From Zelopaecilomyces penicillatus (lineage: Eukaryota > Ascomycota > Sordariomycetes > Hypocreales > Pseudodiploosporaceae): 64,000 nt of DNA. The translations under genes and the position numbers were made by a program. The notes below the pieces were generated by a model that worked only from the letters and a program-made list of their open reading frames with translations, was not told the DNA's origin and searched no databases. The stretch is from contig VCCP01000005.1 of assembly GCA_005765155.1 (NCBI GenBank), positions 930,001 to 994,000 of the forward strand, in the 5' to 3' direction. This document shows, piece after piece, positions 10,520 to 21,749 of this stretch (position 1 is its first letter; each line of letters opens with the position of its first letter).

Positions 10520-11026
10520 ATGCAATTCTCTCTAGCCACCTTCTTCCTTACTGTCGCTGCCTTTACCGGAGTACTCGTCCAATCATCAAGTTTCACTATC
10601 GAAGTCATTGCTGAGCCCACCCCTACCAGGACCCCCCAGGTAAGCCAGAAGAAATAAAAGGACATACAAAAAGACATATATATATTCCACTTTCTTTGCG
10701 CGAGCTCCCCCCCTTTTGTTTGTGAATTTAAAAAAAAACGCTAATTCCATCATGTATAGACCGGCCGCATTCCGTTGAGGCTTGCTGAAGCCGGCACCGT
10801 CCAACGCATAGCAGAGGACGGCGCCGTTCTCAGCGAATCCGCCATCACAGCCAGCCAACTCGAGGACTTGGATACCCTCCCGGGCCATTCGGAGCGCCGG
10901 GATACAAAGGTCCTGGCCCAAAGGGCTTGCCCTGTCGGAGCGCCATGCAGGCTAGATGTTGACTGCTGGGATCTTGGCTGCAATGGCTGCCTCTACTTCA
11001 GTACCGGCAGAAGACAATGTTACTAG
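10520..11026 (+). CDS. Secreted six-cysteine knottin-like peptide precursor, paralog 2
   Basis: Exons 10520-10639 and 10760-11026 encode 128 residues. Signal peptide (MQFSLATFFLTVAAFTG), propeptide and processing sites (PGHSERRDT, then LAQR just before the first Cys) match paralog 1. So does the six-cysteine spacing C-x5-C-x5-C-x4-C-x2-C-x9-C with a final Tyr. Residues between the cysteines differ strongly (PVGAP/RLDVD/WDLG/NG here; ILGMT/ASDQD/WFNG/TG in paralog 1). Exon 2 starts 57 bp earlier relative to the conserved EDGAVLSESAITASQ, which adds 19 propeptide residues beginning TGRIPLRL. Internal AGs nearer the conserved part would break the frame, so the longer exon is preferred. Promoter and 3' flank are also duplicated, so expression is probably similar. 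Confidence 0.85.
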
Positions 11027-12272
11027 GTAAAAAGAGGTTTATTTGACCGGTCTCTCTTGTTTTCTTGTCAGGGCAAGCGAAGGCTAGATTGACTAGGGAA
11101 ATAATATTGATTGGGATTTTTCTTTCTAGAGATATTCCTTTTACTAGGACATTAATTGACCCTCTTCCTGTGTACGTGTGCTTCCCCGCGTAGCGACAGA
11201 AAGTAGGGAGAACTGCAAGATAATCTCCTTAATTCAGGCATTGGCTATGTATTAAGGTCGATTGTATACTTCGCTCTGTTATACACCAGTGATGATGATG
11301 CAACGTTTACTCGCCTCGGCATTCAATCTTCACGTTCATCTCACTCCAAGACCCGATTATACCCGCGCTAACCCGCCCTTGGGCCATGGTTCTCAACATG
11401 TGATGGTCCATAATTAACCCCAACCCCCAAACGAATATCCTGTTGACCCCCATTCAACTTTCGATGCCTTACATAGTACTTGGATCCGGCCTGTTGATTT
11501 GACAATACAACTCTGGTCATTTAGCCCAAACCGTTTTCTCCCTTTTCAACCGGCCCGTTTCCTTGATTTTTGCCGCCCGCCCGCCTGCCGCCGCCGCAAC
11601 GGATGTGCAGCAGCAGCAGCCTCTCCCGCACTTTGCATCCATGATATGCGTTTTGCGAGACTGGCTGGGTTGTACTGGCCGGCTGCGACGCTGCAACCAG
11701 TAAGGAATAATGTAAGGTATGGGCTGTCGGAGCCTAGGTAGAAAAGAAAAAGGGTGTTTTGTTTTTGTTTTTGAGGGAAAATGATGCCTAATGAGTGACC
11801 CAACAGCCCAGCCAGAATGGAGGAGGAGGAAGGGGCACCGATCCAGAAAAGGACGCATTTCAAGGAGGCAACCCAAGGCAGCCAGCCAGCCCTCACCACT
11901 CAGCCCAGCGCGTCCATCTCAGGGCTCAACACTTGGTTGTTGACTTTTTGACTTTTTGGCTTTGTTGCTAATCTGTGATTGAAACCTTATTTCTCATTCA
12001 TTGAAAGTCCCTTTTTCCACCCGTTGCAGATAAATGCCGTTGGGCTTTGTCCGCTCACTCACTCACTCCTCGTTGATGTTGGTTCGCCCGCTCACTCGCC
12101 ATCTTATTCTTCATCACCAAAGCAGTCGTCCTGTCACGTTCAAAGGATCCATTCTCGCATCATATCCAATGCCTTCAGCGATTTGAAGACAATACACAGG
12201 AGTAGCATCAGCAGCAGAGTTATCAGCAACAACACCAACATCAACATCATCATCATCATCATCATCATCATC
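11027..12272. other. Intergenic, with an ATC/ACC-rich leader before the next gene
   Basis: The 3' UTR of knottin-like gene 2 is followed by about 1 kb without a supported gene. A 117-119-residue frame on the minus strand (11517-11899) has no start context or recognisable content. Just before 12273 there is an (ATC)n run (about 12239-12272) forming the 5' leader of the next gene. Confidence 0.5.
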
Positions 12273-12938
12273 ATGTACGGCTCATTCCATCGCCTCCCCT
12301 ACCCAACCCATAAAAGCCCCATGGACGGCGACACCGCCAACCGCGACCTCGACTGGCTCTACGCCGCCCAAACCGACCGCACCTTCGTCTTCCGCATCGG
12401 CGAGCGCGGCGTCACCCACCAGCAAAAGACCGACCTCCTCCAACAGCGCTTCTGGCCCGCCCTCTGCCGCTGGGTCGACTTCCGCCAGGAGGTCCTCCCC
12501 GGCGGCACCCTCGTCGGCGGCTGGTGGCGCGCCGACATGCACGGCATGCTGGACTGGTACCGCGAGTGTTTTCACCTCACGCCGCGCTGGGAGGACGCCA
12601 TCGCTGCTCACTCGGACGGTGTCTGGAGGATCTTGCTGGAGACGTCTCCCTGGAGAGCGTGGCCGGAGTTTCTGCATTTGCTGAGGGAGCCTGTCTTTGA
12701 TGAGAATGGGCGGGTGACGAGGGATGAGGCTGGCCGTCTTATCTGTCGGGAACGTGATCCTTGTGCAGATGGCATGGAGGATGCGTTTATGGATGTCTGG
12801 GAGGTTGTCGCAAACTCGCGTCCTCTCAATTTCAATGGCTCCTCCTCCACAAGCCGTCCAGATATCTGCCTTCCCGGTACGGCTCATCAACAGCAGAGTA
12901 ATCCGAGCCATCGGCAGGCCAGTAGTGTTCGCGTATGA
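12273..12938 (+). CDS. Unrecognised protein, 221 aa
   Basis: I do not recognise this gene. It is a single exon with very strong C-ending codons in its first half (GAC ACC GCC AAC CGC GAC CTC), typical of real fungal coding sequence. It is Trp- and aromatic-rich (WLYAAQTDRTFVFRIGERG, FWPALCRWVDFRQEV, GGWWRADMHGMLDWYREC) with no signal peptide or obvious membrane segment. It looks globular and helical up to about residue 180, then has a low-complexity Ser/Gln tail. The start is the ATG directly after the (ATC)n leader; the frame is open 98 codons further upstream but that part translates the repeat as poly-Ile. A 250-residue antisense frame overlaps it and is taken as a shadow. The 3' end could include an unrecognised intron. 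Confidence 0.65.
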   Translation: MYGSFHRLPYPTHKSPMDGDTANRDLDWLYAAQTDRTFVFRIGERGVTHQQKTDLLQQRFWPALCRWVDFRQEVLPGGTLVGGWWRADMHGMLDWYRECFHLTPRWEDAIAAHSDGVWRILLETSPWRAWPEFLHLLREPVFDENGRVTRDEAGRLICRERDPCADGMEDAFMDVWEVVANSRPLNFNGSSSTSRPDICLPGTAHQQQSNPSHRQASSVRV

Positions 12939-13425
12939 CACAAGACGCGGGACTGGCATAATATTGTACAAACGAACAACAGGAAATGTGTCGCCCATGT
13001 AATAACTAACGATGTAAACGAGAAATGAATTCATTATTATCTACCAATCCATTTCAACAGGAAACTAATAAAATGCTCTCAATTTCTGCTGCTCTATTCG
13101 TTATGCTCTTGTAATCTATGTCCCGCAATTAATACTCAAGAGTCTTTCATCTCATCCATTTCATAACGTGATAGCTTAGGGTTTCCCTTCCAACAAGGAA
13201 AGGGGAAAAAAGACCATAATCCAACCTGCCCAACACCAGACTAAATGAAAAAGAGCTTCTTCTCGTCAGCCAGTGTACTTCAAACATCTCCCTTGTCCTC
13301 AAAAAAACTCGAACTGGTTCCAACCGGCTGTAACCCGCGCGATAAACCAAGACAAAAACAGCCAACAAGGATGTGCATGCTTCTTCTTTTATCCTAACGT
13401 TCACCGCAGGGCAAACTATACACCA
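12939..13425. other. Short intergenic between convergent genes
   Basis: 487 bp holding the two 3' UTRs. No gene or repeat seen. Confidence 0.5.
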
Positions 13426-16400
13426 CTACGCATTTCCCTTGAGCACATGACTTCCCAAAGCCTTGCTGCTGCCCATGCCTAACCCGCTAAGCCCTTCACT
13501 TAGTTTCGTGGTCACCATGTCGGGGTCTGGTTCGTCGCCACGGACAAAAGTCCAGCTCTCTTCGGTATCTTCTTCCTCTTCCTCATTTTCCGTTTGACCT
13601 CCTCTATGCTTGATCAGACTCTTTGCGTACTCCATATCCCGGTATATGGATTGGATGGCAGTTTCAACACCAGTTTCCTACAGCAAGTGTTAGTATGGAA
13701 TCAATTAGACAGGCACAAATAACAAATTTACCTTGCGGATTTGCTCGCCAAGGATTCGAGCTTTGACTATCATCCTTTCATTGCGAGTAACCTCCCAAAG
13801 AGCTCGGCCGAAACTGTTTGTTCCCCATCGCTTAACCCACACTCCAACGCCAAGGTCTTCCACGCGACCGCCAAAGAAGAACTGATCACCAAAGAATGGC
13901 CTGATGATCGTGGGGATGCCAGCCCTCAGACTAGCACCGGTCGTGCCGGATCCGCCGTGATGTGCTACCGCGTCAACTTGTTGGAAAAGCCAGTCATGCG
14001 GCGCCGCCTTGATGACGTGGATTTCTGGTGGCATCGTCGGCTCCTCGGGGCGTGGTTTTGAAGGGTCTTCTTTTGGATTGATCCTGTCGGACCATCCCTT
14101 GGAGAGAATGCAACGAACATCGGCTTTGAGAACCGCGTCGACGACTTCTTGCGTCATCTTGACTGGATCGGGCACAATAATGGAGCCAAAGCCGACATAC
14201 ACGAGTTTCTTACCATCATCTCTCGCTTTCTTGATAAAATCCTGAAGCTCTTGTGGGGGAGTGTAGGTGCTACCCTCATCCAGGAACCAATAGCCTGTGA
14301 CTCTGATCCAGTCCGAGAAATCCAACGGCGGCGCCACAACGCTGGGGCTGAAATTGTACAAGAATGGCACCTTGTTTGGCTGCATTTTCTCCAAACCTGT
14401 GTTTGACAAGCCCAATGTCTTGTTTCTCCACCTATTGACTTGGTGGGCTGTGGCCTTCCAAAAGATGTTGTCGAACATGACATATGTCATGTAATTGTAG
14501 GCGCCGCCCATTTTGTGTTCGGGCATGATAAAGGCATGCGGGTATGCTCTCGTCCTTGTCCATGGCATGGTGAAGGCTCTAAAATAAGGAATACCCAGCT
14601 TCTCCGCAATGTGAATGCCTGCCATTGCGGATGGTGATTCGATCAACAACTCTGAGCCTTCGCAGGCCTTATAGGCCGAGTCAAGCAATTCATCGAGCCA
14701 GCCCCTGAATGTGGCGTTGGCTTTTTGGAGGAACGCCAAAGTAAAGGTTCCATTCTCGATGCAAAGTCGCATGAGCTCAGCAGGATCTCCTTCAACACAC
14801 GCAAACTCAATACCGTGTGATTCAATCCAATCTTGGAACTCGGCATGTGTCGCAATGCGAGGTTTGTGACCTTCAGCAAGCAAGCCCTTGCATAGTGCAA
14901 TATAAGGTTGCACATCCCCTCGGGAGCCTATTGTAAGGCAGGTAATCTTCATGGAATTTTGCGGCTTCAGATTGACACATGTCGCATCGGTTTCATCAAC
15001 AAGAATTGTCGGTGCGTTCGGTAGACCAGGGGTTTGGTGCGGGAGGTGAAGTTCATGGTCTGGAAACTCCTCTTGTCTCGCCGTCTTCAAAGCATCTCTT
15101 TCGGCAACCGCATTCTCCACCTCCTCAATCTCTTGCGGGAGAATCTCCGATTCCTGCAAGTGCCTACTTGTGTCTAAGCTTTGCAGTAACGTTACGGTAC
15201 AGTCGTCTCGGATATCTGCCAGTCTGAACTCGAAAAACAGCTCCTCATGGCCTCGAATAACGATTACTAGCCCTGAATAGCCAAAACGGAAACCCTTCTC
15301 CTTATGAGCATTTTCGATGTCTTTCAGCGGCAAAATCAACTTTGTTCGCGTGCCAGGTAGGAGACTGCGGAAGCAAAAGTATCGGTTGCTAATGTAGAAC
15401 TTGCCATAAAGAGGCAAAACTCGGAGGATGTAGCCGAAATAAGTTGCTTGGAGCCTCTCTGTTTCCGGCAGAGCAAAGTGTGTACGGAATCGCTCCATAG
15501 ATGTCTGTACCTGGCCCTCTTCATCCTCTTCAAGCTCATCCTCATCGGGTCGTAGGCCAGCAGGCTCATCATAATGCTTGCGACCACCTTTCCACATGCC
15601 AGAAACTTTTTCCACATAACCCATAGATTCTGTTGCGAGGAGAGAGCCCATCTTTTTGCTCGTCTTATTCAGATAATCCGCGAAAGCACCCGCACGCTGG
15701 AGAGGATATGTGCCCATCTTGGTGATGTTTTGCAATGTTGGCGTAGTGCTGCGCTGCTGATCAAAATTTCCATGGAAGCCTAGTCCATCACTATGCCCGG
15801 TCGTCTCAGCGTGTGGGATTGATTGCTGTGGCCAATCCTTGGCCGTATTTTTACCAGATTTGGCTCCAAAGTCTTGACTCGACGATGGTGAGTGTCGAAT
15901 GGTTGGGTTTTGAAAGACTTCGCTGCCTCGAAGAATTTGACTTGCTGAAGGATCCTCAAACGCCGATGGCGACAGACTTGCAAAACTAGGGTCCTCCGTA
16001 GATGAGTATAGATTTGATTCAGACGATTCCATCTTCTGAGAAACCCTTCTCTCGTCCGCGCGACGCAGGCTTACAGATCTTCTGCTGCCGCTGAAACTTC
16101 TCCGAGGACTATATTCACTCAGCCCGCTGACAATATCACGGCTTCGCCCCTTTGCTCGAAACACGTCCACACTTGTTCGTGACATCTCGCCACTCGGACG
16201 TGGGCTTTGGGTTGCTGAATGTGGCGACAAGGGCGATAGAGTTGCTTTCACGGTATCTGGGAGCTTTGTTGTGCGAATTTTGTCCACATTCAGGGTATTC
16301 TGGCTTTCCCTTGCTGAGCGCTGTGGCGACGCCTCCTCACAATCAATTTCCTGTTGTGCACAAATCGCCTTGGCTGCTGTTGGGCTCTTGGCTGAGGCGT

Positions 16401-17917
16401 CTTCAACTAAGATCTTGAGGACATTGATAGCCTCCTTTCCAAAGGTGAAGAAAGAGAAAAAGTACTAAAACATTCAAAGTCAGCAAGTCGTCTACTTAGA
16501 GAAGGGCAAGTAGAATCGCCTGTACCTCGTCAATGGCATATGTCTCATCATTATCAATGACCCGAATTTTGCAAGTGTCTGAAAACTCCATCATCTGAGT
16601 GTCCTCAACATCAATGATGTTATCAATAGGAAGCGAGATCTTGACACTGTCGCCATCATTGTGACTTCGGAATATGACCCTCTGTAGGCTCTTAACCCAC
16701 TCTTTCGCACTCGGGGCACTGTCGGCCTTGAAGTTGTACGTGCGGTGACTGGTAACAACAGAGAATTGGACGCCTTCCTTCTCTCTGTCTGTGATACTGG
16801 CTGAAATACCGAATCTTAAATCAATTTGGCCATGAGGGAAGTAGACATGGGTGGAGTCTCGGTAGTAGGATAAAACGTCGCCCTTGAGGCGGAACCAGTA
16901 GCGATTGAACTTTGGGTTGCGTTTGCCGCTTTTTGAAAGATACCCAGTTTTGGCAACCTCATGCTGCAGCTAAGGTTAGTGGCTGGGTGGGACATGGAGA
17001 GGGCTAATGTGAGAAGGACTAACCGCCTTTTTGGGTAGATAGGCATAAAAACAAATATGCTTTGAAGTGATGTATAAAAAGCCTTGAAGAAGAACGCTTT
17101 GTAACAACCAACAGGGATACTCTAGGTATGATTTGTTAGCAAGCGATAGTCAGGCAACTGGTGGCAAGGGGCAAGACGAACCTTCGATGACTTGTTCGGG
17201 TTCATCAAACTCGAAAATCTCCATCAGCCTCTTGGCCAAGGGGGATGCATCATCGCTGTCAGCGTCATCCGAACGCCTCAGATCGGCTGAGCGACGCTCC
17301 ATGTCAAAACTTGGCCGGCTCGTCATCTCAGCCTTGGCCTGTAGCATCCTACTCATTACAGGAGCCAAGCGAAGATCTTCAGTGCCATCGGACGGCCCCG
17401 CTGGCGACGACAAGTCGCTGGTCTCGCTCGCATCATCGGTGCCTTTGACGGGTTCTGAAAGTCTACTTGATTCGCGATGGGACTTGGATTTGAGTTTGGG
17501 CAATGTAGCAAAAGACTTTAAAAGCCTGTGGCTGGAAAGCCTCTTTTTGTGGCCTTGCCTCCTGTCTTTGGTTGACGGCGGGAGAACTGCTGTTTGTGAC
17601 ATATCGCGATGCCTTTGACCGGAGCTTTTTGATTGGTTGCCGTCATCCTCCTCGTCACTGCTGCTCGCATCAAAGCGATTGTTGAAGTCGACGCGAGACC
17701 CAGCAGCGGCAATCAGGCCAAATATGCTCTGGTTCATGTTGAAGGACATCGGAGTGCCCTGGCCCAGGGGCACATCATCGGCAGTGTATTCATCACTGTG
17801 GCGGAGGGGCTCGGGCAGCTCGATGGTCGAGGAGAGGTCTTCCCGTCGTTTCTTCTGCAGCTTCTTGCCGACATGGCGGTCGGAAGAGCTGGCACGAGGC
17901 GATGCGGAGGACGCCAT
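13426..17917 (-). CDS. ATG26: Sterol 3-beta-glucosyltransferase (ATG26/UGT51 type)
   Basis: Five exons (17917-17182, 17121-17024, 16963-16526, 16464-13732, 13677-13426) sum to 1,418 residues in a single frame. Order: Ser-rich N-terminus (1-245); first GRAM segment (EYPCWLLQSVLLQGF...FYAYLPKK, about 246-278); PH domain (GYLSKSGKRNPKFNRYWFRL, about 283-385); linker; second GRAM domain (about 748-853); and a GT1 glycosyltransferase from about 929 (ITCLTIGSRGDVQPYIALCK). A UDP-sugar-binding HHGGSGTTGASLRAGIP motif sits near 1259. The enzyme transfers glucose from UDP-glucose to ergosterol at membranes. GRAM/PH domains bind phosphoinositides, and in methylotrophic yeasts and a plant pathogen the homolog is needed for pexophagy. 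The C-terminal exon is acidic (EEEEEDTEESWTFV). Domain set and length are normal. Confidence 0.95.
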
Positions 17918-19750
17918 GGCCGGCGGAGGACCGGGAATGGGGGCACAACCAAGATGAATGGTAAAAGAGTTCAGAGAATATTGATGCTTTCTTTCAAGAT
18001 GTCAGTGAAGAGAGTGATGGTGGGTTGAGTAGTCGGTGGTTGTGCGGATTCACGCCGAGGGATGACGACAAGGCACCAGCAGCGGTATGGAACCAACGGA
18101 GACAGCAAAGGCACCAGCACCAGCACCAGCAGCAACAACAATGCAGCCGAACGTGGCCGGCTCCGAGTATTGGCAAGTTACAGGCTGGCTGGCAGGGCTA
18201 CTGCCTAGCTGCTTCACCCTGAAGCACACGACGAGATGGTCAGCCGGAGCTGGAGGACGGGCGGAGCAGAGCTGCTGATGATGATGATGATGCAGATGGG
18301 CCTCTGGATAAGGGACAAGGTTGATAGCGCAGGCCGGGGTTGTTGAGTGAATCCCTGGACTGGCGTCACTGACTGGGCCCTGACGGCGTCGTTTGTCCAC
18401 TGACAAAGGTGTGCCTGTGCGCCTGTGGCAGCTCTTTAGGTGTTCCCGCCGAGGTACCTTGGCGGTACCTGATGGCCCTCACTTGGTCGCCGCCTTCCAG
18501 TGACATTCCCCAAAGATCACTAAACAGTTCGCCATTATCCACTCAGTAATGCGTTTCCAGACATGTGCTGCGTACAGTGGTTGTACCCTTAACGTACCTA
18601 CCGCTGGCGGGTACCTGACTCACCCAACCCATTGTAGACCGATACTTGACAGGTGACTTCATTCCTCCTTGTCAATACATACTATTTGGAAGTATCTTGC
18701 TCTTCAACTCAGGTTCCGCACAAACAGGCTAAATGCAACTAGAGCGAAAAAGAGTCTCAAAGGTGCAATGACCCGATCACACACCACTGTCTTCACCTCC
18801 ACACCATCCCATGTGATAGCCTTCTCGCCTCACCATGATGTTTCCATTTTGTTACCATGTCAAAATTAGTACGAGTATGCTGATTACTGTGCCGTCCGAG
18901 CCACTACAACAGAGCGCCCAGCCATAGATCAGCGTGACTCGAACACCAGCGTTGGTTATCTTCTCAGCCACCTATGTCCAAAAGCAGCTGACTACCTGAT
19001 GGCGCGTCTTGAGTATAGATGGCATGGTGATCCCATTTGGAAAATTCGGATGTAAATATCGTTTTAAAACGACCGTTTAAATCTTGAAGTATCTTTCTTC
19101 ATTGGGACGGGCCGAAAGTAAACTTATCGGGTGCAAAGTTCCGTATTTCCTACACTGTTTCCTTACCATATCCCACTTCCACTGCTGGCATCCCCCGTTG
19201 TGACCAATGAAACGCCTGATGCCACAAGATTAACAAGAAAATATGTCAACATTATTGTCATATTTCTCGCTTTCCTTACATGAGGCAAGACGTTGTACTT
19301 ATTATCTGGTATTATAAAATATGCATGGTAAACTCATTTTCATCCTATGTGTCTGTTACTGGGAACTGTTTCTTGGGCTTCTGAAGCTATTCATCATACT
19401 CTTCAAAGTAAAGGAACGATCGTCTCTGTCATCTACTTACAAGACCTTGCTGTTTTCATTCATCTTAGCATATTCTCATTCACCTGCTTGGAATTTCTTA
19501 CTGAGATCCAAGGCAGTGGTTTAACGGTTCGGCCCCAGTACAATATGTAAGTATTGTAGCAGACATAATCCCGAGCACATCATAGAGACAAAGTGTATGT
19601 TTATCGGACCCCCAAACAAACACATAGGATCTTGAAAATAAATATAATTTCATCAATGCCGAGTATGAGTGCTCTAAACATACTTTAATTATGTACATTT
19701 ATTCCGCCTTTTACACTGTGCTTCGCACGATACCTCCCCACACCCAATTA

Positions 19751-20835
19751 TCACGACCTAACACTATCAAGGCAACAAACCGGCGAATAAGCCAACCCAA
19801 ATGCGGGCGGGTACAGGCCCAGAGACCGCGCATATATGCCGTGATCCATGCATCCTAGAATTTCGTGAAGAGCCCGCGTAGAAACCACGTCAAAGTCGCC
19901 TGACGAGTCATCCCACTCACACGGGGTGGTAGCCAGACCCTGCCATGGAGGTAGGGAGCGATTCATATTCTCGGCTCATGGTCGCCATTGACATTCACCT
20001 CACTGGCCGACTCGAAGAAGGCGGCGCTATATGCAGCGCGGAATCCAGAGATAAGTACGGTGTCAGCCATCGGCACTTTCGTCAGCGAAAATGGGGTGTA
20101 AGTGTCGTCCAGTGGCATGTCCAAATCGCATGGGACAGTATAATGATAAAAATATCGCGCAGTGCATAGATAGGTAAACTCCATACATAGCAAAGCGAAT
20201 AGCCCGCCTGAAGTAAGGCAGGTGTTTGGCGCAGCAGCAAGCACACAGCCTCGGAACATGTGTGCACACTGCATGAAGCTATCACAGCTGCCAATGGGTC
20301 AACAGAGATTGGAAGTCCTCCCTGAAATATCGTCAATCACATAGTCAAAGACATCGTTGGAGAGATTTTTCCTCCAAGCTGCTGCGGGGGGCGCCTAGGT
20401 TAACGCCGGATCCAGGGCCTTGAAGCAGTCGAGAAAGGCCGGCAGAGTTGAGCTGTAGAACCTGGTGAGAAATAAGGTCTGCGTAGATGGTACATACGAG
20501 TCCGAGGGCTTAGTGTGATGTATAGTACAATAGTGATAGCCAAGAAGAGTTCGCTCAAAGAGCTTGGACGCAGTGCCGTTCCTGAGCGAAATCCGTGTGT
20601 CGAGAATGCCGTTACTCTTATACTAGCCGGCGCCGGCCATCACCCGTTCCACTGTGCCGGCTTCCGGGGCACGGCCCGGGTCATGCAGCACCACACTATG
20701 AGCGTCCCACTGCTGTCTGTGACCGCAACGCTCGGCCAAGTTTGCCAGCACGAGCTATTTGTAGAGCATGAATACATATCCGGAGAATTATGCTGTCGGC
20801 CGGTAGGGTGGATCCATCTTTTGCACTATAAATAG
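19751..20835 (-). pseudogene. Decayed coding region of unknown family
   Basis: Reading the minus strand gives protein-like segments interrupted by stops and frame changes. One block has KLFERTLLGYHYCTIHH and TRFYSSTLPAFLDCFKALDP, broken by TAGs at its start and end, then WRKNLSNDVFDYVIDDISG. A further in-frame stop follows, and another stretch in the same general direction contains LVPPWQ-like and CEWDDSSGDFDVVSTRAL sequence. There is no single open frame and no start, and I could not find introns that remove all stops. Family unknown. It may be a real intron-rich gene that I failed to splice, but the stops inside otherwise protein-like sequence favour a relic. It lies next to the P450, so it could be a lost member of the same metabolic group. 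Confidence 0.4.
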
Positions 20836-21035
20836 TAAATAGCTTGTATTTCTAGGCAATGGAAGTAGAGATAGCAGCGATGTATATACAGTAGAGAGGT
20901 AGCCGTAATTGACCGATTACCTAGTTAGATCAGTTATCTAAATAGGCTAAGTTGCTTTTTTTTCAGACCGCCGTTCTTAAGTTTCGCGGCGTAGGTAGGA
21001 CGTGGGTGGGATCGGGTCCTTGTTGAGCTTCCTGC

Positions 21036-21290
21036 TTGATCGAACAGCTGGCTGACTTACTGCTTGATCAGCTAACTACTTTGCGGAATTTCTGTTTGAA
21101 GCTAGCGAAACTTGCTTGCTTGGCCAACTGCTGACTTTCTGCTTGATCGATTGCCGACTTTGCTACTTGACCTGCAAGTCGGCAATCGATCAAGCAGCAA
21201 GTTCCGCTAGCTTCAAGCAGAAATTCCGCTAAGTAGCTACCTTGGTAGTCAAGTGAATCAAGTAGCGAGTCAGCTGGCTGGCTGATCAAG
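21036..21290. repeat. Imperfect palindrome (foldback) of about 250 bp
   Basis: The left arm (about 21036-21159) is complementary to the right arm (about 21175-21290) around a spacer of about 15 bp. The best paired parts are CTTGATCGATTGCCGACTT (21142-21160) with its complement at 21178-21193, and GCGGAATTTCTGTTTGAAGC (21083-21102) with its complement ending at 21230. The left arm carries a roughly 20-bp insertion. The motif CTGCTTGATC recurs three times in the left arm. It could be a non-autonomous foldback element or MITE relic. I see no flanking coding capacity and no clear target-site duplication. Confidence 0.75.
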
Positions 21291-21749
21291 CGGTAGGTCA
21301 GCCACCTAATAGCTAATTAAACAGAAGATGTAAAGTCAGAGAAGGAAAGTAATTATTAAAGTAGCTATATAGCTTTTTTTACTTACCTCAATATTTTTAT
21401 ACTTATGATCCTGAAACCTTGATATAACTACAGAAGTACGAAGAATTAGAGATGTATCTTATCGCTAAAATCTAGTGTATTGTGTGTACTTGCTTGAATC
21501 CTGCAAGTTTAGTAGAATCTGTACATCCGATCATGCCCCCCCTAAGGCACGCATGAATAACACCCTCCATGTTTACCCAGCCTTGGCATAATGTTAACCC
21601 GGCACGCGACTAGCTAAACCCGGATGCGAATGTGTATATTCCTTCAAGTTCTCAAAGGCCTTAAAGGGGCTGATCTAGCCAGTCAATCAACCACCAGCCA
21701 TGCCGTTTCACATTCTTGTTATTGAGCCATCGTTTCTTGTTCAGTGGAA

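Larger units (their letters stand above)
9560..11150 (+). repeat. Segmental duplication, copy 2
   Basis: The partner of 6960-8140, in direct orientation, with the same landmarks in the same order and an extra block near 9615-9945. The start-to-start spacing of the two genes is 2,934 bp. The minus-strand secreted gene falls between the two copies. Confidence 0.75.
17918..21749. other. Gene-poor interval, 3.8 kb
   Basis: The first 500 bp form the ATG26 promoter, including a CAG/CAC-rich stretch at 18075-18145. The middle (18.5-19.7 kb) shows no gene. A decayed coding region (19751-20835) and an imperfect palindrome (21036-21290) are listed separately. The last 400 bp include the P450 promoter. 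A/T content rises sharply around 20820-21000 and 21300-21480, flanking the palindrome. Confidence 0.55.

Noticed and set aside
11979..12272. N-terminal extension of the orphan gene
   Set aside because: The open frame upstream of 12273 translates the (ATC)n repeat as poly-Ile and untranslated leader; no coding bias.
12282..13034. 250-codon frame on the minus strand opposite the orphan gene
   Set aside because: It mirrors the high third-position C content of the plus-strand gene; its own composition (poly-Ala/Glu/Val) is the typical antisense shadow.
18925..18985. tRNA-like TGGCTGAGA...GTTCGAGTC on the minus strand
   Set aside because: A and B boxes are too close and no acceptor stem forms.
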